Translations under genes and position numbers: made by a program | The notes under the pieces: model-generated | Database searches by the model: none | The model's input: the letters and a program-made list of their open reading frames with translations, nothing else | What the model was told of the DNA's origin: nothing | Shown: positions 17,261 to 24,815 of the stretch, one piece after another | How positions within the stretch are numbered: the stretch's first letter is position 1 | Layout of the letters: every line of letters starts with the position of its first letter | From: an uncultured Acetobacteraceae bacterium | GTDB taxonomy: Bacteria; Pseudomonadota; Alphaproteobacteria; Acetobacterales; Acetobacteraceae | Reading direction: 5' to 3' | Length of the DNA stretch: 64,000 bases | Assembly (NCBI GenBank): GCA_903907955.1 | Contig: CAIVPZ010000109.1 | Span: 1-64,000 of the forward strand

Positions 17261-20200
17261 ATGCCGCCCGTCCCGCTGTTGCAAGCCCGACGTTTCCTGC
17301 CGCTGTTCGTCACCCAAACCCTGGGCGCCCTGAACGACAACCTGTTCAAGAACGCACTCGGCGTCATGGCCCTGTTCGCTTCGGCCCAATACGGCAATGA
17401 ACTGGTCGCCATCGGGCTCGGCGTTTTCATCCTGCCCTATGTCCTCTTTTCCTCGGTCGCCGGCGAACTCGCCGACCGGACCGAGAAGGCCCGGCTGATC
17501 CGGGCGACCAAGCTGTGGGAGGTCGGCCTGATGCTGGTGGGCGCCGGCGGCTTCCTCACCGGCAGCCTGCCGCTGCTGATGGTGGTGCTGTTCGGCCTCG
17601 GCATCCAGGCCACCTTCTTCAGCCCGCTGAAATACGGCATCCTGCCCGATCACCTCGCCGAGACCGAACTGGTCGCCGGCAACGGGCTGATCGAGGCCGG
17701 CACCTTCCTCGGCATCCTCGCCGGCACCATTGCCGGCAGTGCGCTGGTGCGCCTGCCGCACGGGCCTGAGGCGGTGGCCGGGCTGGCCCTGCTGGTGGCT
17801 CTCGCGGGCCTGGCCGCCGCCTGGCGGATTCCGCCCGCCCCGTCGGCCGCGCCCGGCCTGCATATCGGCTGGAACATCCCGCGCGAGACCGCGGCCCTGA
17901 TCCGCGCCGCCCGCGGCAACCGCGACGTCTGGCTGTCCGCCCTCGGCATCTCCTGGTTCTGGGCGGTCGGCGCCATCGTGCTGTCGGAACTGCCGGTGGC
18001 GGCGAAGGACGTGCTGGGCGGCGACGCAGCCCTGATCACCTTTCTTCTGACCGTGTTCTCGGTCGGCATCGGCGCCGGCTCGATCGGCTGCGCCCGGCTG
18101 CTGCACGGCGACGTTTCGCCGCGCCTGGTGCCGCTCGCCGCCCTCGGCATTTCCGTGTTCACCTTCGATCTGGCCAACGCCTTCACGGCGGCCGGTATCC
18201 GCCCCGCGCCGCTCGACGTGCTGGCCTGCGCCGCCGGCTGGCGCATGATGGCCGATCTGTTTCTGCTCGCCCTGTGCGGCGGCATCTATTCGGTGTCGCT
18301 CTACGCGTTCATTCAGGACCGCGCCGATCCGGCATCGCGCTCGCGCATGATCGCAATGAACAACGTGCTGAACGCCGCCTTCATGGTGGCGGCCTCGCTG
18401 ATCGCGGCAGGGCTGGCCTTCGCGCATGTTTCGGCCCCGCGCATCCTGCTGCTGACCGCCGCCGCCAATCTGTGCGCCGCGGTGTGGATCCTGCGCATCC
18501 TGCCGCGCAGCACGCTGCGCAGCATTGCCGCCTGGTATTTCCGCCGCTTCCACCGGGCGCAGGTCACCGGCCTCGAGCACTATCACGCCGCCGGCAAGCG
18601 CGTGGTCATGGTGGTCAACCATGTTTCGCTGGCCGATGGCGTGCTGGTCGCCGCCTTCCTGCCGGATGCGCCGGCCTTCGCCATCTACACCCTGATGGCC
18701 CGGAAATGGTGGGTGAAGCCGTTCATTGCGCCGATCGACAGTTTCCTGGTCGATCCGGCCCACCCGCTCGCCGCCCGTGCCATGATCGACTGGGTGCGCC
18801 AGGACCGCCGGCTGGTGATTTTCCCGGAAGGCAGGCTCAGCCGCACGGGTGCACTGATGAAGGTCTATGACGGCGCCGCCATGATTGCCGACCTTGCCGA
18901 TGCGGACCTGCTGCCCATCCGCATCGACGGGCTGCAGTTCACCCCGGTCGGGCGGATGGGCGGGGTGTTCCGCCGCCGCTGGTTCGTGCCGGTCCGCCTC
19001 ACCATCGGCCCGGCCGTGCGGCTTTCCGCCGACCCCGCGCTGCACGGCCGGGCGCGCCGCCAGGTGCTCGCCACCGCTTTGCATGACGTCATGGTCAATG
19101 CCGCCTACGCCGCCGCCGACACCAACCGCACCTTGTTCGCCACCCTCCTGTGGGCGCGCGACCGGCATGGCGCCGCGCTGGAGATCGCCGAGGACATCGC
19201 CCGCGTCCCGCTCACCTATCGCCGGCTGCTGCTGGCCGCGATCGTGCTCGGCCGCCGCCTCGATGCGCTGGTGCCGCGCGGCGAGCACGTCGGCGTGATG
19301 CTGCCGAATGCCAATGCCACGCTGGCCACTTTCTTCGGTCTGCAGGCATTTGCGCGCGTCCCCGCCTTGCTGAACTTCTCCGCCGGCGCCGACGGCATGC
19401 TCTCGGCCTGCCGCACCGCGGAGGTTTCCACCGTCGTCACCTCCCGCGCCTTCATCGAGCACGGCCGCCTGGAGCACAGCATCGCCCGGATGCAGGGGTT
19501 CGTGCGCTTTCTCTATCTGGAGGATATCCGCGCCGGCCTCGGCCGTGCCGCCCGCCTGCGCGGCCTGTTCGACATGCTGCGCCCCACCCGCCTGCCCGGC
19601 GCCACCGCGCCGGCCGACGCGCCCGCCGTGGTGCTGTTCACCAGCGGCTCCGAGGGCACGCCAAAAGGCGTGGTGCTCAGCCACCGCAACATCCTCGCCA
19701 ACTGCGCCCAGCTTGCCGCCGTGATGGATTTCGGACCGGCCGACCGCATCGTCAACGCCATGCCGATGTTCCACAGTTTCGGCCTCACCGGCGGCACGTT
19801 GCTGGCGATCTTCGGCGGCGTGCGTACGTTCTTCTATCCGTCGCCGCTGCATTACCGCATCGTGCCGGAAACCATCTACGACACCGAGGCCACCATCGCC
19901 TTCGGTACCGACACCTTCCTGGCCGGCTGGGCGCGCTTCGCCCATCCCTATGATTTCCGTTCGGTCCGGCTGGTTTACGCCGGCGCCGAGAAGGTGCGCG
20001 CGGAAACCCGCAAGCTGTATTTCGAGCGTTTCGGCGTGCGCATTCTGGAAGGCTACGGCATCACCGAGGCATCCCCGGTGCTCGCCGTCGATTCGCCGAT
20101 GCAACCGCGTGCCGGCACAGTCGGCCGCCTGCTGCCCGGCATCGATCATCGCCTCGCTCCGGTCGAGGGTATCGCGACGGGTGGCCGGCTGCACGTGCGC

Positions 20201-20644
20201 GGTCCCAACATCATGCTCGGCTATCTCCGCAGCACGGCTCGCGGCGAACTGGAACCGCCCCCCGGCGGCTGGTTCGACACCGGCGACATCGTTGCCATCG
20301 ACGCGGCAGGATTCGTCACGATCATCGGCCGCGCCAGACGGTTCGCCAAGATCGGCGGCGAGATGGTTTCCCTCGCCGCCGCCGAGGAACTGGTCATGGC
20401 CGTGTGGCCCGCCGCCCTGCACGCCGTGCTGGCGCAGCCCGACCCGCGCAAGGGCGAGCGCCTGGTGCTCGTCACCACCCAGCGCGGCGCCGAGCCGTCC
20501 GCGCTGCTCGCCCACGCCGCCGCGCGCGGCATCACCGAGATCATGGTGCCGCGCAGCTTTGTCGCGGTGGACGCAATGCCGGTGCTCGGCTCGGGCAAGA
20601 TCGATTATCCGGCGGTGGAGCGCCTGCTGGCCGCGCGGGCATGA
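17261..20644 (+). CDS. aas: fused LplT-Aas: lysophospholipid flippase, acyltransferase and acyl-ACP synthetase
   Basis: 1127 residues in three parts. Residues 1 to about 400 are an MFS transporter of LplT type (TLGALNDNLFKNALGVMALF near the start). Residues about 430-640 are a PlsC-type acyltransferase with NHVSLAD at 453-459 and FPEGR at 521-525. Residues about 650-1127 are an AMP-forming acyl-ACP synthetase with SGSEGTPKG at 795-803 and GYGITEASPVLAV. Together they bring lysophospholipid across the inner membrane and reacylate it, as separate LplT and Aas do in E. coli. GGAG lies 10 bases before the ATG. Both enzymatic motifs look intact. It stands alone, with no operon partner. Confidence 0.93.
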   Translation: MPPVPLLQARRFLPLFVTQTLGALNDNLFKNALGVMALFASAQYGNELVAIGLGVFILPYVLFSSVAGELADRTEKARLIRATKLWEVGLMLVGAGGFLTGSLPLLMVVLFGLGIQATFFSPLKYGILPDHLAETELVAGNGLIEAGTFLGILAGTIAGSALVRLPHGPEAVAGLALLVALAGLAAAWRIPPAPSAAPGLHIGWNIPRETAALIRAARGNRDVWLSALGISWFWAVGAIVLSELPVAAKDVLGGDAALITFLLTVFSVGIGAGSIGCARLLHGDVSPRLVPLAALGISVFTFDLANAFTAAGIRPAPLDVLACAAGWRMMADLFLLALCGGIYSVSLYAFIQDRADPASRSRMIAMNNVLNAAFMVAASLIAAGLAFAHVSAPRILLLTAAANLCAAVWILRILPRSTLRSIAAWYFRRFHRAQVTGLEHYHAAGKRVVMVVNHVSLADGVLVAAFLPDAPAFAIYTLMARKWWVKPFIAPIDSFLVDPAHPLAARAMIDWVRQDRRLVIFPEGRLSRTGALMKVYDGAAMIADLADADLLPIRIDGLQFTPVGRMGGVFRRRWFVPVRLTIGPAVRLSADPALHGRARRQVLATALHDVMVNAAYAAADTNRTLFATLLWARDRHGAALEIAEDIARVPLTYRRLLLAAIVLGRRLDALVPRGEHVGVMLPNANATLATFFGLQAFARVPALLNFSAGADGMLSACRTAEVSTVVTSRAFIEHGRLEHSIARMQGFVRFLYLEDIRAGLGRAARLRGLFDMLRPTRLPGATAPADAPAVVLFTSGSEGTPKGVVLSHRNILANCAQLAAVMDFGPADRIVNAMPMFHSFGLTGGTLLAIFGGVRTFFYPSPLHYRIVPETIYDTEATIAFGTDTFLAGWARFAHPYDFRSVRLVYAGAEKVRAETRKLYFERFGVRILEGYGITEASPVLAVDSPMQPRAGTVGRLLPGIDHRLAPVEGIATGGRLHVRGPNIMLGYLRSTARGELEPPPGGWFDTGDIVAIDAAGFVTIIGRARRFAKIGGEMVSLAAAEELVMAVWPAALHAVLAQPDPRKGERLVLVTTQRGAEPSALLAHAAARGITEIMVPRSFVAVDAMPVLGSGKIDYPAVERLLAARA

Positions 20645-20764
20645 TACCAACCGCAATGGCTGCCACTGCCCGAAACCCCGTGCCACGGCTTGAGTGCGTG
20701 CCCGTGGGCATCCGGAAAGACCCTTGCTGCATTCCCCGGAATGTTCAGCGTAAAGTGATGTTCG

Positions 20765-20789
20765 CGCTATAGTGTATTCATGTATCACG
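20765..20789. promoter_or_regulatory. candidate ModE box over the mop promoter
   Basis: A 25-base imperfect palindrome with outer CG..ATA and T.TAT.ACG, matching the perfect box at 21205-21229 at 13 of 25 positions and having the same length. It covers TATAGT (20768-20773), a possible -10 for mop; the -35 (TTCAGC near 20744) is weak. Repression by molybdate-ModE is inferred. Confidence 0.4.
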
Positions 20790-20856
20790 CCTGCCGCGGG
20801 GCGGCCATTACCAGGGCGTCGTTGCTTCGCGCCCCGCATTGCGACAGGGTGAATCC

Positions 20857-20895
20857 AACAAGGGCACGCTGCCTTTGTTGCACCATAACAAGGGA
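20857..20895 (+). promoter_or_regulatory. possible RNA switch in the mop 5' UTR
   Basis: AACAAGGGC (20857-20865) can pair with GCCTTTGTT (20871-20879) around a 5-base loop with one G-U pair. The same AACAAGGG recurs at 20887-20894, where it includes the AGGGA ribosome binding site of mop. The CCTTTGTT arm can therefore pair with either copy, leaving the ribosome site free or sequestered. A further GGGCG...CGCCC hairpin lies upstream (about 20814-20835). Ligand unknown; a molybdenum-cofactor link is only suggested by the gene. Confidence 0.45.
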
Positions 20896-20905
20896 ATCTC
20901 TCCTC

Positions 20906-21112
20906 ATGAAGCTCAGCGCACGCAACATCCTGGCCGGCACCGTCGAGACCCTGCACAAGGGCGCCGTGACGACGACGCTGAAGGTGGCGCTGCCCGGTGG
21001 CCATCACATCACCTCCTCGATCACCAACGAGGCGGCGGATGACCTCGCCTTGAAGGTCGGCGATCAGGTTTCCGCCATCATCAAGTCCTCGGATGTCATC
21101 ATCGGCAAGTAG
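20906..21112 (+). CDS. mop: molybdopterin-binding (Mop/molbindin) protein
   Basis: A 68-residue single Mop domain (MKLSARNILAGTVETLHKG...ITNEAADDLALKVGDQVSAIIKSSDVIIGK). Molbindins are small beta-barrel proteins that oligomerise and hold molybdate or tungstate in the cytoplasm, serving storage or homeostasis. The ATG at 20906 has AGGGA (20891-20895) 10 bases upstream and gives the domain's usual start; longer in-frame starts to 20780 add unlikely sequence. It precedes modE and is separated from it by a strong terminator, so it is a transcription unit of its own. The same fold occurs twice in ModE and once at the end of ModC here. Confidence 0.93.
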   Translation: MKLSARNILAGTVETLHKGAVTTTLKVALPGGHHITSSITNEAADDLALKVGDQVSAIIKSSDVIIGK

Positions 21113-21137
21113 GCCGCCATCCGACCACGCCGGAATC

Positions 21138-21164
21138 GGCCCTGGCGGCTGCCAGGGCCTTTTT
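21138..21164 (+). terminator. intrinsic terminator of mop
   Basis: GGCCCTGGC (21138-21146) pairs perfectly with GCCAGGGCC (21151-21159) around the loop GGCT and is followed by five T. It separates mop from modE. Confidence 0.9.
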
Positions 21165-21204
21165 CGTGTCCGCGGCTTCCGGCCGGCATTGCCAGCGGGG
21201 GGAG

Positions 21205-21229
21205 CGTCATATAATTCGGGTATATGACG
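21205..21229. promoter_or_regulatory. ModE operator overlapping promoter and start of modE
   Basis: CGTCATATA (21205-21213) and TATATGACG (21221-21229) form a perfect 9 bp inverted repeat with a 7-base spacer, very like known ModE boxes (CGnTATA-spacer-TATAnCG). TATAAT (21210-21215) inside the left arm is a good -10, with a weak ATTGCC -35 at 21188-21193. Transcription would begin near 21222-21224, at or next to the ATG at 21224, so the mRNA may be leaderless and autorepressed. Confidence 0.8.
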
Positions 21230-22039
21230 AGCGATGCCGCCCCCGCCGACGCTCCCCGTACCGAGGCGCTGCTCGCGCTGCGCGGTGCCGGTCACCTGCC
21301 GGTCGGGCGCGACCGCATCGCCATGCTGGAGGCGGTTGCCGTCCATGGCAGCATCACCGCGGCAGCGAAGGCGCTCGGCTACAGCTACAAAACGGTTTGG
21401 GACGGGCTGAACGCGGTCAACAACCTGCTGCCGGCACCCGCCCTGCTCACCCAGTCAGGCGGGCGGGGCGGCGGCGGGGCGACGCTGACCGATGGCGGCC
21501 GTCGCCTGATCGCCGCGTTCCGCCGGCTGGAAACCAAGCTCGCCGAGATTTCCGCCGCCATCGGCCGCGACGAGGCCGACGCGCCGATTGACCTGCTGTT
21601 CTGGAATGTCGCGATGAAAACCAGCGCCCGCAACGCCCTGCATTGCCGGGTGACCGCCATCACGCGCGCCGCGGTCAATGCCGAAGTGGCGCTGCGGGTG
21701 ACCGCGACCAGCCGCATCGTGGCGGTGATTACCAGCCACAGCGTTGACGACCTGCAACTGGCCCCCGGGCGGGATGTGGTCGCCCTGATCAAGTCGGGCT
21801 TCGTCATTCTGGCCCGCACCGGCGATGCGCCGCGCCTGTCGGTCGCCAACCAAGTGTCGGGCACCGTGCTCGATCGGGTGGATGGCGGCGTCAACAGCGA
21901 AATCGTGGTCGATATCGGCGACGGCAAGACGCTGACCTCGGTCATCACCCGCCACAGCGCCGATGCGCTCGCCCTGCAGGCCGGGGTGGCGGTGATCGCG
22001 CTGTTCGACGCGGCGCACGTGATTCTGGCGGTTGACTGA
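21224..22039 (+). CDS. modE: molybdate-responsive transcriptional regulator ModE
   Basis: A 271-residue protein with the full ModE plan: an N-terminal winged helix (RDRIAMLEAVAVHGSITAAAKALGYSYKTVWDGLN, about 28-65), a Gly-rich wing (GGRGGGGATLT), then two Mop domains (the first starting at TSARNALHCRVTAI) that bind molybdate. With molybdate bound, ModE dimers repress molybdate uptake genes. ATG 21224 sits inside a perfect ModE box. The nearest ribosome binding site, GGGGGGAG (21197-21204), is 19 bases away, so leaderless translation is likely. modA follows after 48 bases, suggesting a modEABC operon. Confidence 0.95.
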   Translation: MTSDAAPADAPRTEALLALRGAGHLPVGRDRIAMLEAVAVHGSITAAAKALGYSYKTVWDGLNAVNNLLPAPALLTQSGGRGGGGATLTDGGRRLIAAFRRLETKLAEISAAIGRDEADAPIDLLFWNVAMKTSARNALHCRVTAITRAAVNAEVALRVTATSRIVAVITSHSVDDLQLAPGRDVVALIKSGFVILARTGDAPRLSVANQVSGTVLDRVDGGVNSEIVVDIGDGKTLTSVITRHSADALALQAGVAVIALFDAAHVILAVD

Positions 22040-22087
22040 AACCCGCCGATGACATGCCCCCCGTGGAACCCTGAAAGGAAACCGCCG

Positions 22088-22837
22088 ATGCGTCGCCTGA
22101 TCCTCGCACTTTTCCTGCTTTTCCCGCTCGCGGCGCAGGCGCAGGACCTCACGGTGTTTGCCGCCGCGAGCCTGACCGACGCGCTGAAGGATATTTCGGC
22201 CCTCTGGCAGAAGGATGGGCATCCGGCCCTGCGGCTGTCCTTCGCGTCCAGCTCGACGCTGGCGCGGCAGATCGAGCAGGGCGCGCCGGCCAATCTGTTC
22301 GCCTCCGCCGACCAGAAGTGGATGGACTACCTGGTCAGCCACAACCTGATCGCGGCCGACACGCGCCGGAACCTGCTCGGCAACGATCTCGTGCTGATCG
22401 TGCCGGCCGACAAGCCGGCGAAAATCACGATCGCCCCCGGCTTCTCGCTCGCCCCCCTGCTCGGCGACAAGGGCCGCATCGCCACCGGCGATCCGGCGCA
22501 CGTGCCGGTCGGCATCTACGCCGAACAGGCGCTGCGCAAGCTGGGCGTGTGGGATAGCCTCGCCCCGCGACTGGCCCGCACCGAGGACGTGCGCGCCGCC
22601 CTGCTGCTGGTGGAGCGCGGCGAGGCGCCGGCCGGCATCGTCTACGCCACCGATGCCGCGGCGAGCAAAGCCGTTGCGGTGGCCGGAGCCTTTCCCGCCG
22701 ACAGTCACGATCCCATCGTCTATCCGTTCGCCGTGACGAAATCGGGCGATACGCCGGAAGCGCGCGCGCTGCTGACCTTCCTGGCCGGCCCGCAGGCCCG
22801 TGCGGTGTTCATCCGGCGCGGCTTCAGGCTGGAGTAG
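22088..22837 (+). CDS. modA: molybdate ABC transporter, periplasmic binding protein ModA
   Basis: 249 residues. The signal peptide is residues 1 to about 20 (MRRLILALFLLFPLAAQAQ), followed by DLTVFAAASLTDALKDI, the classic ModA mature start. SSSTLARQIEQGAPANLFASAD carries the first oxyanion-binding segment. Later motifs include GDPAHVPVGIYAEQAL and GIVYATDA, typical of the family. AAGGA lies about 9 bases before the ATG. In the periplasm it binds molybdate or tungstate and delivers it to ModBC. Confidence 0.96.
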   Translation: MRRLILALFLLFPLAAQAQDLTVFAAASLTDALKDISALWQKDGHPALRLSFASSSTLARQIEQGAPANLFASADQKWMDYLVSHNLIAADTRRNLLGNDLVLIVPADKPAKITIAPGFSLAPLLGDKGRIATGDPAHVPVGIYAEQALRKLGVWDSLAPRLARTEDVRAALLLVERGEAPAGIVYATDAAASKAVAVAGAFPADSHDPIVYPFAVTKSGDTPEARALLTFLAGPQARAVFIRRGFRLE

Positions 22838-22843
22838 CCGGCT

Positions 22844-23530
22844 ATCCTCAGCGCGGAGGAATGGCAGGCGGTCCGGCTGACGCTGGAAATCGCCGCGCGC
22901 GCGGTCGGCTTTACCTTGCCGGTCGCGATCCTGACGGCCTGGGTGCTGGCGCGCTGCCGGTTCCCCGGCCGTTCGGTGCTGAATGCCCTGGCGCATCTGC
23001 CGCTGGTGCTGCCCCCGGTGGTGACCGGCTGGCTGCTGCTGGTGCTGTTCGGCGTGCGCGGGCCGTTCGGGGCGCTGCTGAACGACTGGTTCGGCATCCG
23101 GCTGGTGTTCACCACCGCCGGTGCCACGCTTGCCTGCGCGGTGATGGTGTTTCCCGTCATGGTCCGCGCCGTCCGGCTGTCGCTGGAGGCCGCCGATCCC
23201 GGTCTGGAACAGGCGGCGCGCACGCTCGGCGCCGGGCGGCTCGACCGCCTGATCAATATCACCTTGCCGTTGGCATCGCCCGGCATTCTGGTCGGTGCGA
23301 TCGTGGCCTATGCGACCTGCCTGGGCGAGTTCGGTGCCGTCATCACCTTCGCCGCCAGCATTCCCGGCCAGACGCAGACGCTGCCGCTGGCGATCTACGC
23401 GGCGCTGCAGGTTCCGGGCGGCGAGGCGAAGGCGGCGCAGCTTTCCGCCGTATCGTTCACGCTGGCGCTGATTGGCCTGCTGGCTTCCGAATGGGCCGGC
23501 CGGCGGCTGCACGCAGCGCTCGGCCGATGA
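22844..23530 (+). CDS. modB: molybdate ABC transporter permease ModB, start codon apparently ATC
   Basis: An inner-membrane permease with hydrophobic helices and the EAA loop (EAADPGLEQAARTLGAGRLDRL) that contacts ModC. The coding frame follows the modA TAG as PAILSAEEWQAVRLTLEIAARAVGFTLP, and LSAEEWQAVRL is the usual N-terminus of ModB. No ATG, GTG or TTG lies in frame before the TTG at 22916, which would cut off the first helix. GGAG (22831-22834) is exactly 9 bases before ATC 22844, so AUC initiation or a sequence error at an original ATG is likely. The ATG at 22861 is in another frame. It overlaps modC by 4 bases (ATGA). The family call is firm and the start is open. Confidence 0.85.
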   Translation: MLSAEEWQAVRLTLEIAARAVGFTLPVAILTAWVLARCRFPGRSVLNALAHLPLVLPPVVTGWLLLVLFGVRGPFGALLNDWFGIRLVFTTAGATLACAVMVFPVMVRAVRLSLEAADPGLEQAARTLGAGRLDRLINITLPLASPGILVGAIVAYATCLGEFGAVITFAASIPGQTQTLPLAIYAALQVPGGEAKAAQLSAVSFTLALIGLLASEWAGRRLHAALGR

Positions 23531-24621
23531 GCCTGTCGGTCGAACTCCGCCATCATTTTCCGGCGATCGACATCGCCATTGCGTTCAGCGCGCCGAGTCC
23601 CGGCGTCACCGTGCTGTTCGGTCCGTCCGGTTCGGGCAAGTCCACGGTGATTGCCGCGGCGGCGGGGCTCCTGCGGGCGGATTCGTGCCGGATCGTTATC
23701 GACGGCGCGGTTCTGGCGGACACCCGCTCCGGCATCTGGCTGCCGCCGGAGCGGCGCCGGGTCGGCCTGGTTTTTCAGGATTCCCGCCTGTTTCCGCATA
23801 TGTCGGTCCGCAACAACCTGGTGTTCGGGATGCGGCGGACCGCGGAACGGCACATCGATTTCGACGAGGTGGTCGAGCTTCTGGGCATCCGCGCCTTGCT
23901 CGCCCGTCGCCCGCATACGCTCTCGGGCGGCGAGCGCCAGCGGGTCTCGATCGGCCGCGCGCTGCTCCGGCAACCGCAGGTGCTGCTGATGGATGAACCG
24001 CTTGCCAGCCTGGACGCGGCGCGAAAGGCCGAGATTCTTCCCTATCTTGCGCGTCTGAAGACGATCCTGCGGTTGCCCGTGCTGTATGTGACGCATTCGC
24101 TGGACGAGTTGGTGCAGCTGGCCGATTCCGTGGTGCTGATCGAGGCAGGGGCGGTTGTCGCCGCCGGGCCGGTTGCGGCGATTTCGGCGCGCGCGGACCT
24201 TCCTCTGGCGCAGCGCGACGATGCCGGCGCCATGCTGATCTGCCGCGTCGCCGCGCATGATGCGGCCCGGCAGCTCACCCGCCTGAGCTGCGGGGCGGCC
24301 ACGCTGTGGGTGCCGCAAGCCGATCTGCCGGAGGGGAACGATGTCCGCGTCCGCATCCCGGCCCGCGAGGTCATCCTGGCCCGTGGTGACGTCGCTTCGC
24401 TCGGGGACGCGCTGAGCCTGCACAACGTTCTGCCGGGGACGGTGCGCGCGATCGCTGCCGACCCTGGTCACCGCGCGGCGCTCGTCGAGGTGGCGCTCGG
24501 CGAGGGGGCGGTGCTGTCGCGGGTCACGCCGGATGCCATCGCGCGGCTGGCGCTGGCAGCCGGAACGCCGGTCCTGGCCCTGATCAAGTCGATGTCGGTT
24601 GAGGTGCTCGGCGGCGCCTGA
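23527..24621 (+). CDS. modC: molybdate ABC transporter ATP-binding protein ModC
   Basis: 364 residues. Walker A GPSGSGKST is at 32-40, signature LSGGERQ at 132-138 and Walker B LLMDEP ends in D156-E157. The last 70 or so residues (SLHNVLPGTVRAI...VLALIKSMSVEVLGG) form a Mop/TOBE domain that senses molybdate and can inhibit the transporter. It overlaps modB by 4 bases and is the last gene of the operon. It energises molybdate import at the cytoplasmic face. A palindrome cluster follows the stop. Confidence 0.96.
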   Translation: MSLSVELRHHFPAIDIAIAFSAPSPGVTVLFGPSGSGKSTVIAAAAGLLRADSCRIVIDGAVLADTRSGIWLPPERRRVGLVFQDSRLFPHMSVRNNLVFGMRRTAERHIDFDEVVELLGIRALLARRPHTLSGGERQRVSIGRALLRQPQVLLMDEPLASLDAARKAEILPYLARLKTILRLPVLYVTHSLDELVQLADSVVLIEAGAVVAAGPVAAISARADLPLAQRDDAGAMLICRVAAHDAARQLTRLSCGAATLWVPQADLPEGNDVRVRIPAREVILARGDVASLGDALSLHNVLPGTVRAIAADPGHRAALVEVALGEGAVLSRVTPDAIARLALAAGTPVLALIKSMSVEVLGGA

Positions 24622-24639
24622 CCGGGGCGTTGCCCCATC

Positions 24640-24765
24640 GGCGCTGAGATGGGCGGAAAGCAAGGCCATAGGCCCTTGGGTTCCAAGGGCCTATGGCCCT
24701 TGGCAGGTCCAGGGCAAAGCCCTGGTGGGGTTCGGGGCAAAGCCCCGATAGGATCACGCGAGCGC
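24640..24765. repeat. intergenic palindrome cluster after modC
   Basis: Three consecutive hairpins: GGCCATAGGCCCTTGG (24664-24679) perfectly paired with 24683-24698; CCAGGGC-AAA-GCCCTGG (24709-24725); CGGGGC-AAA-GCCCCG (24733-24747). The GGGCAAAGCCC core recurs after rpoC. They may act as a bidirectional terminator between modC and the convergent lytic transglycosylase gene. Confidence 0.85.
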
Positions 24766-24815
24766 TATCTCAGTGGGGCATCGCCCCGGACAGGTCAGTT
24801 ATTTCGCCGGCGGCA

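Noticed and set aside
16909-17400. Small open frames between the glycosyltransferase and the Aas gene
   Set aside because: No domain, no ribosome binding site, and overlap with a repeat and with the Aas start.
20780-21112. A longer 110-residue version of the Mop protein starting at 20780
   Set aside because: The added 42 residues have no homology to Mop proteins and overlap structured UTR, while ATG 20906 has a proper ribosome binding site.
17240-21346. Antisense 1368-codon frame opposite the LplT-Aas gene and mop-modE
   Set aside because: It runs through three unrelated sense genes and is Gly/Gln/Arg/His-rich shadow sequence.
22861-23526. ATG 22861 with GGAGG just upstream as the start of a 586-residue protein ending as ModC
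   Set aside because: The first 220 codons are in the wrong frame for ModB, which clearly occupies the other frame. ModC has its own ATGA start at 23527.
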